Shown: piece after piece, positions 8,348 to 17,927 of the stretch
Layout of the letters: each line of letters begins with the position of its first letter
How positions within the stretch are numbered: position 1 is the first letter of the stretch
Assembly (NCBI RefSeq): GCF_025336485.1
Contig: NZ_JAODAB010000027.1
Coordinates: 17,409 to 81,408 of the forward strand
Source of the DNA: Pseudomonas citri
GTDB taxonomy: Bacteria; Pseudomonadota; Gammaproteobacteria; Pseudomonadales; Pseudomonadaceae
Direction of reading: 5' to 3'
Length of the DNA stretch: 64,000 bases
Position numbers and translations under genes: made by a program
The notes under the pieces: model-generated
Told to the model about the DNA's origin: nothing
What the model saw: the letters and a program-made list of their open reading frames with translations, nothing else
The model's database searches: none

Positions 8348-9358
8348 TTATTCCTTGTGATAAGCCGTGGCGCGGGCAACTTCTTCCTTCGAACCGAGGA
8401 ACACCGCCACGCGCTGGTGCAGGCCTTCAGGCTGGATGTCGAGGATACGCTGGTGACCATCGGTGGAAGCGCCACCCGCCTGCTCCACCAGGAACGACAT
8501 CGGGTTGGCTTCGTACATCAGGCGCAGCTTGCCCGGTTTGTTCGGCTCGCGGCTGTCGCGTGGGTACATGAACAGGCCGCCACGGTTCAGGATACGGTGT
8601 ACGTCGGCGACCATCGCGGCCACCCAGCGCATGTTGTAGTTCTTCTTCAACGGCCCTTCTTCACCCGCCAGCAACTCGCTGACGTAGCGCTGCACCGGGG
8701 CTTCCCAGTGACGCTGGTTGGACATGTTGATGGCGAATTCCTGAGTGCTTTCAGGAATGGTGATGTTCTCATGGGTCAGCACAAAGCTGCCCATTTCACG
8801 GTCCAGGGTAAAGCCTTTCACGCCATCGCCCAGGGTCAGCACCAGCATGGTCTGTGGACCATAGATGGCATAACCGGCCGCCACCTGCTTGGTGCCTGGC
8901 TGCAGGAAAGCCTTTTCATTCAGGGCTTCGTTCTGGCTCAGGTATTCGTTGGGGCAACGCAGCACCGAGAAGATCGTACCGACCGGCGCGTTGATGTCGA
9001 TGTTCGACGAACCGTCCAGTGGGTCGAATACCAGCAGGTAGGCGCCCTTGGGGTACTTGCCCGGGATCTGGTAGGCATTGTCCATTTCCTCGGACGCCAT
9101 GCCGGCCAGGTGACCGCCCCACTCGTTGGCTTCGAGCAGGATCTCGTTGGACAGCACGTCGAGCTTCTTCTGCACTTCGCCCTGCACGTTTTCAGTGCCC
9201 ATGCTGCCCAGGACACCACCCAACGCGCCTTTGGAAACGGCGTGGCTGATTTCTTTGCACGCACGCGCCACCACTTCGATCAAAAAGCGCAGATCGGCAG
9301 GGGTATTGTTGCTGCGGGTCTGCTCAATCAAATAGCGACTCAAGGTAACGCGGGACAT
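8348..9358 (-). CDS. fbp: Fructose-1,6-bisphosphatase, class I
   Basis: Hydrolyses fructose 1,6-bisphosphate to fructose 6-phosphate in gluconeogenesis. This is an essential direction in Pseudomonas, which feeds mainly on organic acids and amino acids. The 336 residues are the normal class I length. The metal and substrate motif DPLDGSSNID is near residue 115, and NMRWVAAMVADVHRIL and GKLRLMYEANPMSFLVEQAGG are the usual C-terminal signatures. It is followed by the DUF924 gene. Confidence 0.96.
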   Translation of the reverse strand: MSRVTLSRYLIEQTRSNNTPADLRFLIEVVARACKEISHAVSKGALGGVLGSMGTENVQGEVQKKLDVLSNEILLEANEWGGHLAGMASEEMDNAYQIPGKYPKGAYLLVFDPLDGSSNIDINAPVGTIFSVLRCPNEYLSQNEALNEKAFLQPGTKQVAAGYAIYGPQTMLVLTLGDGVKGFTLDREMGSFVLTHENITIPESTQEFAINMSNQRHWEAPVQRYVSELLAGEEGPLKKNYNMRWVAAMVADVHRILNRGGLFMYPRDSREPNKPGKLRLMYEANPMSFLVEQAGGASTDGHQRILDIQPEGLHQRVAVFLGSKEEVARATAYHKE

Positions 9359-9500
9359 GGACGGCTCCGAAGAATAGGGGGCGGAAAACCCGCGCAGTTT
9401 AGCGCGAGTCGGGACTTAATTCCTCCTATGAGACGGGATATGGAGGATTGAGTTCACGAAGGTGGTGGTGGCTTGAGAATTTAGCTGGCCGGACGCCGGA

Positions 9501-9522
9501 TCGCGAGCGAGCTTGCTCGCGA
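9501..9522. repeat. REP-type palindrome downstream of the DUF3999 gene
   Basis: TCGCGAGC...GCTCGCGA palindrome of the P. fluorescens REP kind, 10 bases after the DUF3999 stop (minus strand) and between it and fbp. Confidence 0.7.
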
Positions 9523-9532
9523 CGGCGACGCC

Positions 9533-10945
9533 TCAATTCTTGACCGGCGGCTTACGCAACAAACTGAACGCCATCCCCCCGAGCGCGAGCACGCTGACCA
9601 GCAATACCGCCCATAAACCGATTTTCTTCCACGGGGTGCCGGCCGGCGCAGCCGTGGAGGCCGTGCTGGTCACCACAGTCGAGGCGGCGCTTGCATTCAC
9701 CGTCGCCGTCCCCAGCTTCGCCAGGCGAGAGGGCTTGTAATCGGGCACCAGCGTAGTCAAGGGCAGGCTCGCCGCCTTCACCGTCGAGCTGCCCAGCGCC
9801 AGGCTGTAGGGGCCTTCGCCGCGCGCCAGGAACACCACTTGGGTCGGGCGCACGGCAAAACGCAAGGCCGGGGCTTCGGCGCCCAGGCCGCCACCTCGCT
9901 CATCCACCGTCAGCTTCAATTGCTGCACCGTCTGGCCGGCCAGTTGCAGTTGGTTCTGCTGCACGTCCTGGCCATTCTGCGTCAGCCTGTAGAGCAAGCC
10001 GCCGCCCAACGGTTGCCACGGGTGGCTGCTTTCGCGCCGACCGGCCAGGGTCACTGGCGCCAGGCTGTTGGCCTGGCTCAGCTCGACCTGCACCTGTTCG
10101 ACGTTCAGCCCCATGGGCAATTGCCAGGTGTATTCGCCCGCCTTGGCCGAACTGCCGGCCAATGGCTGCGACCAGACCAGCGGCAACGGCACGCTTTCGC
10201 GGCTGGCGCTTTGCAGTTGGGCCGAAGTCAGCACGGGCGCGGAGGAAGGAGCCTCCCACAACAGGCGCAGATAACGCGCCGATTGCCCCGGCAGGCTCAC
10301 TTCATGTTGCTCGACCCGCTCATCGGCAAAGGTCAGCCGCGCCACTTGCCCTTCGCCCCACGCCTGCCAATGCTGCAAGTCGTCGCTGGCTTCGATGCTG
10401 AACCGCTGGAAACCGTCGCGCTCGCTGGTCCAATCGAGAATCAACTGCTGCAACGGCGCCTTGATCGCGCTGGCATCGAGCAGCCAGCCACGCAACTCTT
10501 CCTCTCCCGCTTCGAGTCGGCTGGACGGCTGGACTTCCACCAGGGTGCCGTTGGCGTTGGACTGCACCCGCACGCTGGGCGCGCGCTCGTTATCGTCGGC
10601 GGCGTTGTACAGCGGGAACCACTTTACCTCCGTGAGGGTGCGGTTTTCCCGGCTCTGGGCCGATTCGCGCAGCAACGCATAGGCCTGGGCCTGGCCGGCG
10701 GCGTTGAACACCCGCAGGTCGCTCAGATCGGTCTGGCGCGCGTGCAACTGGACCTCCAGCGGCAACGGCAAGCGATACCACGGCCCCTCGCCACTCAAGA
10801 CCAACGGCACCTGATGGGTGAAATCCGCCGGTTGCTCCTGGGCCACGGCCGACCATGCCGCCCACAACCCGACCACGCCCAGCCCGATCCGACTCAACTT
10901 GCGACTCAACTTGCGACTCAACTTGCGACTCAACTTGCGACTCAA
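9533..10945 (-). CDS. DUF3999 family envelope protein
   Basis: A 470-residue protein of unknown function. It has an N-terminal signal-like segment (IGLGVVGLWAAWSAVAQEQP), a long beta-rich periplasmic region, and a C-terminal membrane helix (about 442-463) before a short basic tail KPPVKN. It partners the DUF2339 gene upstream. The DUF2339 stop TGA overlaps the start codon here, which is TTG at 10943-10945, with GGGAG about 10 bases upstream. The first 17 codons come from a tandem 12-base repeat, and each unit supplies another in-frame TTG, so the true start may vary. Confidence 0.85.
   Translation of the reverse strand: MSRKLSRKLSRKLSRKLSRIGLGVVGLWAAWSAVAQEQPADFTHQVPLVLSGEGPWYRLPLPLEVQLHARQTDLSDLRVFNAAGQAQAYALLRESAQSRENRTLTEVKWFPLYNAADDNERAPSVRVQSNANGTLVEVQPSSRLEAGEEELRGWLLDASAIKAPLQQLILDWTSERDGFQRFSIEASDDLQHWQAWGEGQVARLTFADERVEQHEVSLPGQSARYLRLLWEAPSSAPVLTSAQLQSASRESVPLPLVWSQPLAGSSAKAGEYTWQLPMGLNVEQVQVELSQANSLAPVTLAGRRESSHPWQPLGGGLLYRLTQNGQDVQQNQLQLAGQTVQQLKLTVDERGGGLGAEAPALRFAVRPTQVVFLARGEGPYSLALGSSTVKAASLPLTTLVPDYKPSRLAKLGTATVNASAASTVVTSTASTAAPAGTPWKKIGLWAVLLVSVLALGGMAFSLLRKPPVKN
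10891..10945 (-). repeat. Tandem 12-base repeat encoding the DUF3999 N-terminus
   Basis: Four exact copies of TTGAGTCGCAAG (minus strand, 10898-10945) followed by a partial fifth (TTGAGTC). It translates to repeated L-S-R-K. The unit length is a multiple of 3, so changes in copy number keep the frame. Confidence 0.95.
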
Positions 10946-13900
10946 GATGACACTCCCTCATTGACAGGCATAGGCGGCTCTTGCTGCGCGACCGTCTCCG
11001 GGCGCTTGGGCGGCAGCGGCGCGAAGTAGCCCACCACCAACAGCAATACGCCCACGCCGATAAACGACACGATCCGCGCCAGACCGCCACGGTTACTCAA
11101 TTCGACAAAGAACAACTTGGCGACGACCACGGCGATCAACACCGCGCCGACCAGCCACACGTCCCGACGATGGCGCAAATGACCGCCGATCATCAGGCCC
11201 AGGGCAATCAGGGTCCAGACAAGGGACAACCCGGCCTGGACGAACATCGACTCGAGCAGCGCATCCAGCTCGAACGGCACGCCCATCCACTGATGGGCAC
11301 TGCGCATCACCAGGGCGGTGAAGAACGCGAACAGCGACACGCCGGCGACCGACTGGGCGATGTGGCCGGTGCGCGCCCAACGGCCCGTCGATTGCGCCAT
11401 AGCGTTGCGGGCCCACACATAGACACCGAACAAAGCAAACAGCAGGCCCAGTTCCAACGGGTTGAGCAACGGCACATAAGGCAATGGCTCCGCGGTGCCG
11501 TCGCTGAAGGTGTTGGTCAGCCAGAACCAACCGAGCATCAACAGGGCCATCGGCGCCGCCGCGTAGAGACGATACTCCCGTGGTTGCGCCGAGACCGGCC
11601 ACGGCCAGCTACGCGGCGTGGCCATCAGCACCAGGTAAAGGCCCGGCAAGATCGCCCAGGCCAACCAACGCCAGGCGTTGTATTGCTCGGACAGCAACAG
11701 CAGGCCGTAACGCAACTCCAGCATCAACACCGCCATCAGCAACCAGCAACCCAGTACGTGGGCGGTGCTGCGCACCTGGGCCGGCAACATCGGCGCCAGG
11801 CGCTTGAGAGACAGGAAATGCACCGCGAACACCGCCAGCCAGGCCAGCCAGCCGAAATCCGCGGCCGGGTGATAGCGACTGTGCCCCGTTGCCACCAGCA
11901 CACAACCCGCCGCCGGCATCAACAAGGTGCACAGCAGCCCCAGCGCCGACCACTGCAAGCGCAGCGCCAACACGCTCCACACCGCTACACTGATCGCCGC
12001 GAGGGCCAGAAGCCAGGCGCCTTGCAGGTTTTCCGGGGCAAAGCGCAGCACTTCGCTGATCCACGCCAGCGCCCACCAGCCCGCCCCCCAAACCAATAGC
12101 AGCTCGGACAAGCGCCGCAAGCTCAAGGCCTCGAACACTGCCGCGGCATGTCCCCGCTGCAAGCGCCACGCCCCCACCAGCGCGGCGAGCCCGAGCACCA
12201 ACGGTGTCCAGAACCCGTTGTGCGCCAGTGGCCGCAGCCCTTCACTGTCGAGTGCCCCCAACAGGCCCGGCCCAGCCACCAGGAACGCCGCCCCACCCAG
12301 CAGTTGCAACAGCAGGCCGAAGACGAAACTCACGCGCTGTTTCAAGTACAGGCTCAGCCAGATGATCAACAGACCGCTGGCCGCCCACACCCCGCTCGCC
12401 GTTTGCCAGGGCAGCACGAACAACACCGCGAGGTTGATCAGCACCAGCCCCGCCAGCAACACCACCGACAGGCCGCGCAACAAGCGAACGTCATTGCGCA
12501 CCATGTCGTCGCGCGCCGCCAACAGCATGCCGCCGATCAATGCCAGGCCGATCAGCGAGGCACTGAGCAAACCGTTCCAGCCGGCGCTGAGTACCGCCGC
12601 CGAATCGCCCGCATTGCTTTGCAAGCGCAGCAGGAACAACGCGCCACCTAACAATTGCACGGCGAACGCAGTGAACAGGAACGTGCGCGATTGCAGGCGC
12701 AGGCCGACAAACAGGGTCGCCAGGCCGGCCAGGGCCCAGGCGATCGCGGTGACGTGGGTGAAGAAAAACAGCGGAGCCAGCAAATACAGGAAACCCAGAC
12801 CCAGGACCGCCAGCACCGGCAACCCCTGGCGCTCCCAGTTCGAAGAATGCTCCGGTGCGGCCCGGCGCAGTTGGTCGAAGGTAAACAGCAAGGCGATGCC
12901 TAGCATCAGGGCGCCCAACGGCGCGCCGTCGAGCAGGCTGCCTTCGCCAGGCCGCAGCCCACTGATAAAGGCCAGTGCCGAGCCCAGTTGCAGCAACAAG
13001 GCAAAAGCCCGGGCGAGAGGTCGCCGCTGACGCAGACCCAACCAGAAGATCCCGGCGCCCTCCACGGCCCAGGCCGCCGAAGTCCAGCGGGCATCCAGGC
13101 CCAACGGAATCGCCAGGCTGGCGAAGATCACCCCCAGGGCGAGGCAGGTTTCGGCCAGCAGCAAGGCGCGACCGCCCATCAAAATGCGCGCCAGGCCCAT
13201 GTAGAGCACGCCCAGGGCCAGGGCGCTGAATGCTGCGGCGAATTCGAAGTGCTGCACCAATGCGAACTGCAAGCCGAAGCCCACCAGCGGCGGGCCGAAC
13301 AACATCGTGCCGTCCACGTAGTCGCCCTGGCGCGCCGACCAACGCAACAGCGCCTCACGGCTGGCGTCTTCAAGCGTATCGCTCGTTTCCAACAACTTGC
13401 GCCGGGTGAACAGCAGGCCGATCGCCAGGTAAATGAGGAAGAACAGGATCAGGAACGGTTCGGTGCTCCAGAGCAATTCTGGCCTATAGGAGCGCAGCCC
13501 CCAGGCGAAACCGATGCCGAAAGTACCGACAAAGCCGATCAGGTTGAGCAGGCGCCAGGCCTTGAACCAGGCGATGGCGAGAATGCCGGCGTTGAGCAGG
13601 ATGAAATAGCTGAACAGCGCGACGTGGTTGCCGCTGCCGGTGGAGGTCAGGATCGGCGCGGCAAACCCGCCGAGCGCCGCCGCTGCGGCCAGGCCCAGGG
13701 CGTTCTGGGTCACCGCCAGGATCGCCGAGAACACGGTGACCGCCACCAGCAGGCCCAGGGCCGCTTTCGAGTCGAGCAACGGATGCAGGCGCATGGCGGC
13801 GAACACGGTCAGGTACAGCACCGCGATCCCGGTGCCCTGGAGCATCAATGCAAAATAACCGTTACGTTGGCGCAACCACCAGCCCAGGCCCAGCAGGCCC

Positions 13901-14547
13901 AACGCACTGGCCGCGACGCCGGCGTAACGCAACTCGATCGGCACCACCATGCCTTCGGTGGCATAACGCAGCAAAAATGCCAGGCCGAGGAACAACAACA
14001 CCACGCCGACCCGCAGCACCGTGTTGCCGCCGAACAGCCAGTCGCGGGCGCCTATCAGTGCACGATCGAAAAAATTCGGACCCTTCGGGGCCCGCGGCTC
14101 CGTCGGGGCCGGCTCATCGGCGAGCGGCGTGGAAACCACGGACTCCGCACGCCAGATGGTCTCGGGCAGAGGCTGGCTCGCGTGTGCGGCCAGCGCCGGA
14201 ACGGGCTCAAGCTCTGGCGGCAACTCCCAGACGAGTTCGGGCTCCGGTTCGGCGCGAACCTCGGGCTCCGGCGCTGGGGCCACGACAGTTTCGGCGGCTG
14301 GCGGCGGCTCATTCGGAGCGGCGACCGTACCGCGTTCGAGCACGGCCAGCCGCGCCTGCAGTGTGACCAGGCTCTCCTGGGTCGTTTGCAAAAGGGCCTG
14401 TTGCTTGACGGCTTGGGCGTCGAGGCGGCCCAGCCGAAACGCCTGGGCGATGCCAAGCCCCACCAGCGCGCCTATCAGCGCATCGGCGAACGACTCATCC
14501 ACCACCCAGCCGAGTGCCAGGCCCAACAGCGTCAAGATCCATTGCAT
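10942..14547 (-). CDS. DUF2339 family polytopic membrane protein
   Basis: A 1201-residue inner-membrane protein of unknown function. It has a short N-terminal hydrophobic segment, a coiled-coil stretch (about 40-75), and a proline/glutamate-rich linker (80-150). A very long region of alternating hydrophobic helices follows, well over 20 TM segments from about residue 165 to 1190. It begins GWVVDESFADALIGALVGLGI, which is typical. It is coupled by stop/start overlap to the DUF3999 gene; the pair is widely conserved in Pseudomonas and probably acts in the envelope. Confidence 0.88.
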   Translation of the reverse strand: MQWILTLLGLALGWVVDESFADALIGALVGLGIAQAFRLGRLDAQAVKQQALLQTTQESLVTLQARLAVLERGTVAAPNEPPPAAETVVAPAPEPEVRAEPEPELVWELPPELEPVPALAAHASQPLPETIWRAESVVSTPLADEPAPTEPRAPKGPNFFDRALIGARDWLFGGNTVLRVGVVLLFLGLAFLLRYATEGMVVPIELRYAGVAASALGLLGLGWWLRQRNGYFALMLQGTGIAVLYLTVFAAMRLHPLLDSKAALGLLVAVTVFSAILAVTQNALGLAAAAALGGFAAPILTSTGSGNHVALFSYFILLNAGILAIAWFKAWRLLNLIGFVGTFGIGFAWGLRSYRPELLWSTEPFLILFFLIYLAIGLLFTRRKLLETSDTLEDASREALLRWSARQGDYVDGTMLFGPPLVGFGLQFALVQHFEFAAAFSALALGVLYMGLARILMGGRALLLAETCLALGVIFASLAIPLGLDARWTSAAWAVEGAGIFWLGLRQRRPLARAFALLLQLGSALAFISGLRPGEGSLLDGAPLGALMLGIALLFTFDQLRRAAPEHSSNWERQGLPVLAVLGLGFLYLLAPLFFFTHVTAIAWALAGLATLFVGLRLQSRTFLFTAFAVQLLGGALFLLRLQSNAGDSAAVLSAGWNGLLSASLIGLALIGGMLLAARDDMVRNDVRLLRGLSVVLLAGLVLINLAVLFVLPWQTASGVWAASGLLIIWLSLYLKQRVSFVFGLLLQLLGGAAFLVAGPGLLGALDSEGLRPLAHNGFWTPLVLGLAALVGAWRLQRGHAAAVFEALSLRRLSELLLVWGAGWWALAWISEVLRFAPENLQGAWLLALAAISVAVWSVLALRLQWSALGLLCTLLMPAAGCVLVATGHSRYHPAADFGWLAWLAVFAVHFLSLKRLAPMLPAQVRSTAHVLGCWLLMAVLMLELRYGLLLLSEQYNAWRWLAWAILPGLYLVLMATPRSWPWPVSAQPREYRLYAAAPMALLMLGWFWLTNTFSDGTAEPLPYVPLLNPLELGLLFALFGVYVWARNAMAQSTGRWARTGHIAQSVAGVSLFAFFTALVMRSAHQWMGVPFELDALLESMFVQAGLSLVWTLIALGLMIGGHLRHRRDVWLVGAVLIAVVVAKLFFVELSNRGGLARIVSFIGVGVLLLVVGYFAPLPPKRPETVAQQEPPMPVNEGVSS

Positions 14548-14711
14548 GGTCGATATCCCTAAGCGGCCCGTTGCGGGCAGAACCGGGGGTGATGCGGCGC
14601 CCGGCGAAACTGTTGCCTAGTATATCGACGAAGCCCAACCGCCGTTGGGCTTGGCTCACATTTCTTGTAGCAGCCGCCTTACTTCAGGGCCTTCAGGGCT
14701 TACTTCAGGGC

Positions 14712-17162
14712 CTACTCCAGCGCTTTCCAGATGTCGGTGGCGTACTCGCGGATGGTCCGGTCCGAGGAGAACCAGCCCATGCGCGCCGTGTTCAGTACCG
14801 CTGAACGCCACCACTGCTTGGGATCATGCCAGCGCTCTTCGACCCTGGCCTGGGCGTGCCAATACGCGTCGAAGTCGGCGCAGACCAGGAAGCGGTCATA
14901 GTCCACCAGCGAATCCACCAGCCCGGCGTAGCGCATCGGATCATCCGGCGAGAACACCCCGCCGCGAATGGCCTGTAACACATCGTTGAGGCGATGGGAC
15001 GCGGCGATGTCCGGCGCGGCGCTGAACTCGCCGTTCTGCTTGCGAGCCTCCACCTGCTCCGCCGTCAGGCCAAAGATGAACATATGCTCGCCGCCCACGC
15101 GCTCGTGCATCTCCACGTTGGCGCCGTCCATGGTGCCGATGGTCAGCGCGCCGTTGAGGCCGAACTTCATGTTGCTGGTGCCCGAGGCCTCGAAACCGGC
15201 CGTGGAGATCTGCTCCGACAGGTCCGCCGCCGGGATGATGCTTTCGGCCAGGCTGACGTTGTAGTTGGGCAGGAACACCACTTTGAGCAGGCCGCGCACG
15301 GTCGGGTCGTTGTTCACCACCCGGGCGATGTCGTTGGTCAGCTTGATGATCAGCTTGGCCTGGTGATAACTGGCGGCGGCCTTGCCGGCGAAGATCTTCA
15401 CCCGCGGCACCCAGTCCACTTCCGGTTCGGCGCGGATCGCCTGGTACAGTGCCACCGTGTGCATCAGGTTGAGCAATTGGCGCTTGTACTCGTGGATCCG
15501 TTTGACCTGCACGTCGAACATCGCCGCCGGATTCACGGCGATGCCCAACCGTTCGTGGATCAGATACGCCAGCGCCTTCTTGCTGTGCAGGCGCTGCTCG
15601 GCGAACAGCTTGCGGAACGCCGGCTTCTCAGCAAACGGCTCCAGCTCGATCAAGCGCTCCTCGGGACTGTCGAGCACGCTCGGGCCCAGGGCATCGACCA
15701 ACATCGACGTCAGTTCGGCGTTGGCCTGGAACAGCCAGCGTCGGAAGGTGACGCCGTTGGTCTTGTTGTTGATCCGCTCCGGATAGAGCTTGTGCAGCTC
15801 GGCGAACACCGTGCTGCGCATCAGTTGCGTGTGCAGGCCGGACACGCCATTGACGCTGTGGGAGCCCAGGAACGCCAGGTTGCCCATGCGCACCCGGCGA
15901 CCGTTGTCCTCTTCGATCAGCGACACCGAGCGCAACACGTGGAAATCATGCACGCCCTTGGCCCGCAGCGAGTCGATGTGCTGGGCGTTGATCAGGTAGA
16001 TGATCTGCATGTGCCGCGGCAGCATGCGCTCCATCAATCCCACCGGCCAGGTTTCCAAAGCTTCGGGCAGCAGTGTGTGGTTGGTGTAGGAAAGCGTGTC
16101 CTGGGTGATCTGCCACGCGGCGTCCCACGCCACGTCGTAGACGTCCACCAACTGGCGCATCAATTCGGCCACGGCGATGGACGGGTGGGTGTCGTTGAGC
16201 TGGATCGCGGCGTGATCGCCCAGGGTCAGCACCGAGCTGTGCATGTTGCGATGGCGGCGCAACAAATCCTGCAACGAAGCGGAGACGAAGAAATATTCCT
16301 GGCGCAGACGCAACTCCTGGCCGGCCTCGTTGCTGTCGGCCGGGTACAACACGCGGGAGATGCTTTCAGCCCGAGCCACTTCCGCCACCGCCCCCAAGTG
16401 GTCGCCGGCATTGAAGCGTTCCAGGTGCAGCTCTTCCATGGCCCGGGCGCGCCACAGGCGCAGGGTGTTGACGCTGGCCCCGCGCCAACCCACCACCGGA
16501 GTGTCGTAGGCAATGGCCCGCACGGTTTCGCCCGGCGACCAGACCTGGCGGGTCTTACCGGTGTCATCGGTGACGGTTTCGACGCCGCCGCCAAACCCGA
16601 TCGTGTAGGCCACTTCTGGCCGCTCGAACTCCCACGGGTTGCCAAAGTCCAGCCAGTGCTCGGTCTGCTCCTGCTGCCAGCCATCGACGATCGCCTGGCG
16701 AAACAGGCCGTGTTCATAGCGAATGCCGTAGCCATGGCCGGCAATGCCCAGGGTCGACATGCTTTCCATGAAGCACGCCGCCAGCCGGCCGAGGCCACCG
16801 TTGCCCAGCGCCGCGTCGGGCTCGAGCAGGCGGATGCGCTCCAGGTCGACGCCCAGCTCGGTCAGGGCCTCGCGGGCGGTGTCCAGCAGACCGAGGTTGC
16901 TCAAGCTGTCATAGAGCAGGCGTCCGATGAGGAATTCCAGGGAAAGGTAATAAACGCGCTTCTGGCCTTTGCGGTAGATCTGTCGCGTGTGATCCATCCA
17001 GTGCTCGACCATGTGGTCGCGGGCGGCAAGGGCAATGGCTTCGAACCAGTCGTGATCGAACGCATGATCAGGGTCCTTGCCGACGGCGTAGGTGAGCTTG
17101 GTCAACACCGCATCGCGAAATGCAGCGACTTCAGCTTCGCGAACAAGAGGTTCTTGAGTCAT
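14712..17162 (-). CDS. glgP: Glycogen/maltodextrin phosphorylase
   Basis: Releases glucose 1-phosphate from alpha-1,4-glucans using pyridoxal phosphate. The 816 residues match the family. Visible motifs: KRVYYLSLEFLIGR near residue 70, GNGGLGRLAACFMES, and the PLP-lysine signature EASGTSNMKFGLNGALTIGT near residue 655. A single gene with no other glg genes nearby, followed closely by the end of the envelope-gene region. Confidence 0.95.
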   Translation of the reverse strand: MTQEPLVREAEVAAFRDAVLTKLTYAVGKDPDHAFDHDWFEAIALAARDHMVEHWMDHTRQIYRKGQKRVYYLSLEFLIGRLLYDSLSNLGLLDTAREALTELGVDLERIRLLEPDAALGNGGLGRLAACFMESMSTLGIAGHGYGIRYEHGLFRQAIVDGWQQEQTEHWLDFGNPWEFERPEVAYTIGFGGGVETVTDDTGKTRQVWSPGETVRAIAYDTPVVGWRGASVNTLRLWRARAMEELHLERFNAGDHLGAVAEVARAESISRVLYPADSNEAGQELRLRQEYFFVSASLQDLLRRHRNMHSSVLTLGDHAAIQLNDTHPSIAVAELMRQLVDVYDVAWDAAWQITQDTLSYTNHTLLPEALETWPVGLMERMLPRHMQIIYLINAQHIDSLRAKGVHDFHVLRSVSLIEEDNGRRVRMGNLAFLGSHSVNGVSGLHTQLMRSTVFAELHKLYPERINNKTNGVTFRRWLFQANAELTSMLVDALGPSVLDSPEERLIELEPFAEKPAFRKLFAEQRLHSKKALAYLIHERLGIAVNPAAMFDVQVKRIHEYKRQLLNLMHTVALYQAIRAEPEVDWVPRVKIFAGKAAASYHQAKLIIKLTNDIARVVNNDPTVRGLLKVVFLPNYNVSLAESIIPAADLSEQISTAGFEASGTSNMKFGLNGALTIGTMDGANVEMHERVGGEHMFIFGLTAEQVEARKQNGEFSAAPDIAASHRLNDVLQAIRGGVFSPDDPMRYAGLVDSLVDYDRFLVCADFDAYWHAQARVEERWHDPKQWWRSAVLNTARMGWFSSDRTIREYATDIWKALE

Positions 17163-17381
17163 TGATGAGACCTCGAACGAACATGGAATTGTCTGAGCCT
17201 AGACGGTCTGACAGACGGTACAGGCTCTTGGTTCGGTGGATTTGCCAGATGGTCGGATGAATGCAGGGGCCGTGCCGATTCGGGAGAAGTTGGCGAGGAC
17301 GAAAAAAACCGGCGGATGGTCGTTCAAAATTTCACCCGTCCCGGTATGATCGCGCGCCCTGAGGCATGCAGGTAAATACCG

Positions 17382-17819
17382 ATGATGAAGCCCAACCTGA
17401 TCGCCGCCGCGGAAATCGACCGACTCGAGACCTGGGCCAAATATTCCGCCCCGATGTGCGGTTCCTGCGTGTCGAGCTGCTGCACGCTGCCGGTGGAGGT
17501 CAAGATCAAGGACCTGATCCGGATCGGTATCGTCGATGAATTCGAACTGGGCGACCCGCCGAAGAACATCGCCAAGCGCCTGCAAAAAGAAGGGATCGTC
17601 GAGCGCTACAACCAGAAGTCGGAAATCTTCACGCTCCAGCGCATGAGCAACAACGATTGCCTGTATCTGGACCGCAAAAGCCGCTTGTGCACCATTTACG
17701 ATAAACGCCCCGACACCTGCCGCAACCATCCACGGGTGGGCCCACGGCCTGGCTACTGCGCCTACAAGCCCAAGGAAGTGGAGCGCGAGCGTAATCCAAG
17801 GACGCTGGACCGGTTCTGA
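17382..17819 (+). CDS. YkgJ-type cysteine-cluster protein
   Basis: A 145-residue protein of the zinc/iron-chelating CxxCxxxCC-type family; function unknown. It has CGSCVSSCC near residue 26 and a second cluster, CLYLDRKSRLCTIYDKRPDTCRNHP, followed by a final Cys in GYCAYKPKE. The ATG gives the usual family start (MMKPNLIAAAEIDRLETW). It is divergent from glgP and convergent with typA. Confidence 0.88.
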   Translation: MMKPNLIAAAEIDRLETWAKYSAPMCGSCVSSCCTLPVEVKIKDLIRIGIVDEFELGDPPKNIAKRLQKEGIVERYNQKSEIFTLQRMSNNDCLYLDRKSRLCTIYDKRPDTCRNHPRVGPRPGYCAYKPKEVERERNPRTLDRF

Positions 17820-17876
17820 TCGGCGTCTCGCCACAGCCCCTGATAGCCCCTGTAAATCCCGGGCATAAAAAAAAAA

Positions 17877-17906
17877 AACGCCCCCGATCTCACGACCGGG
17901 GGCGTT
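17877..17906. terminator. Bidirectional Rho-independent terminator of typA and the YkgJ-type gene
   Basis: AACGCCCCCG and CGGGGGCGTT form a perfect 10-bp stem. On the minus strand it is followed by a run of twelve T residues, ideal for ending typA. On the plus strand it is followed by TTCATT. Confidence 0.9.
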
Positions 17907-17927
17907 TTCATTCAGCGGCTAGAACAA

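Noticed and set aside
12988..14562. 524-residue plus-strand open frame
   Set aside because: Antisense to the DUF2339 gene; Gln/Arg/His-rich low-quality translation with no motif.
14994..17165. 723-residue plus-strand open frame
   Set aside because: Exact antisense shadow of glgP, including His-rich runs typical of reversed GC-rich coding DNA.
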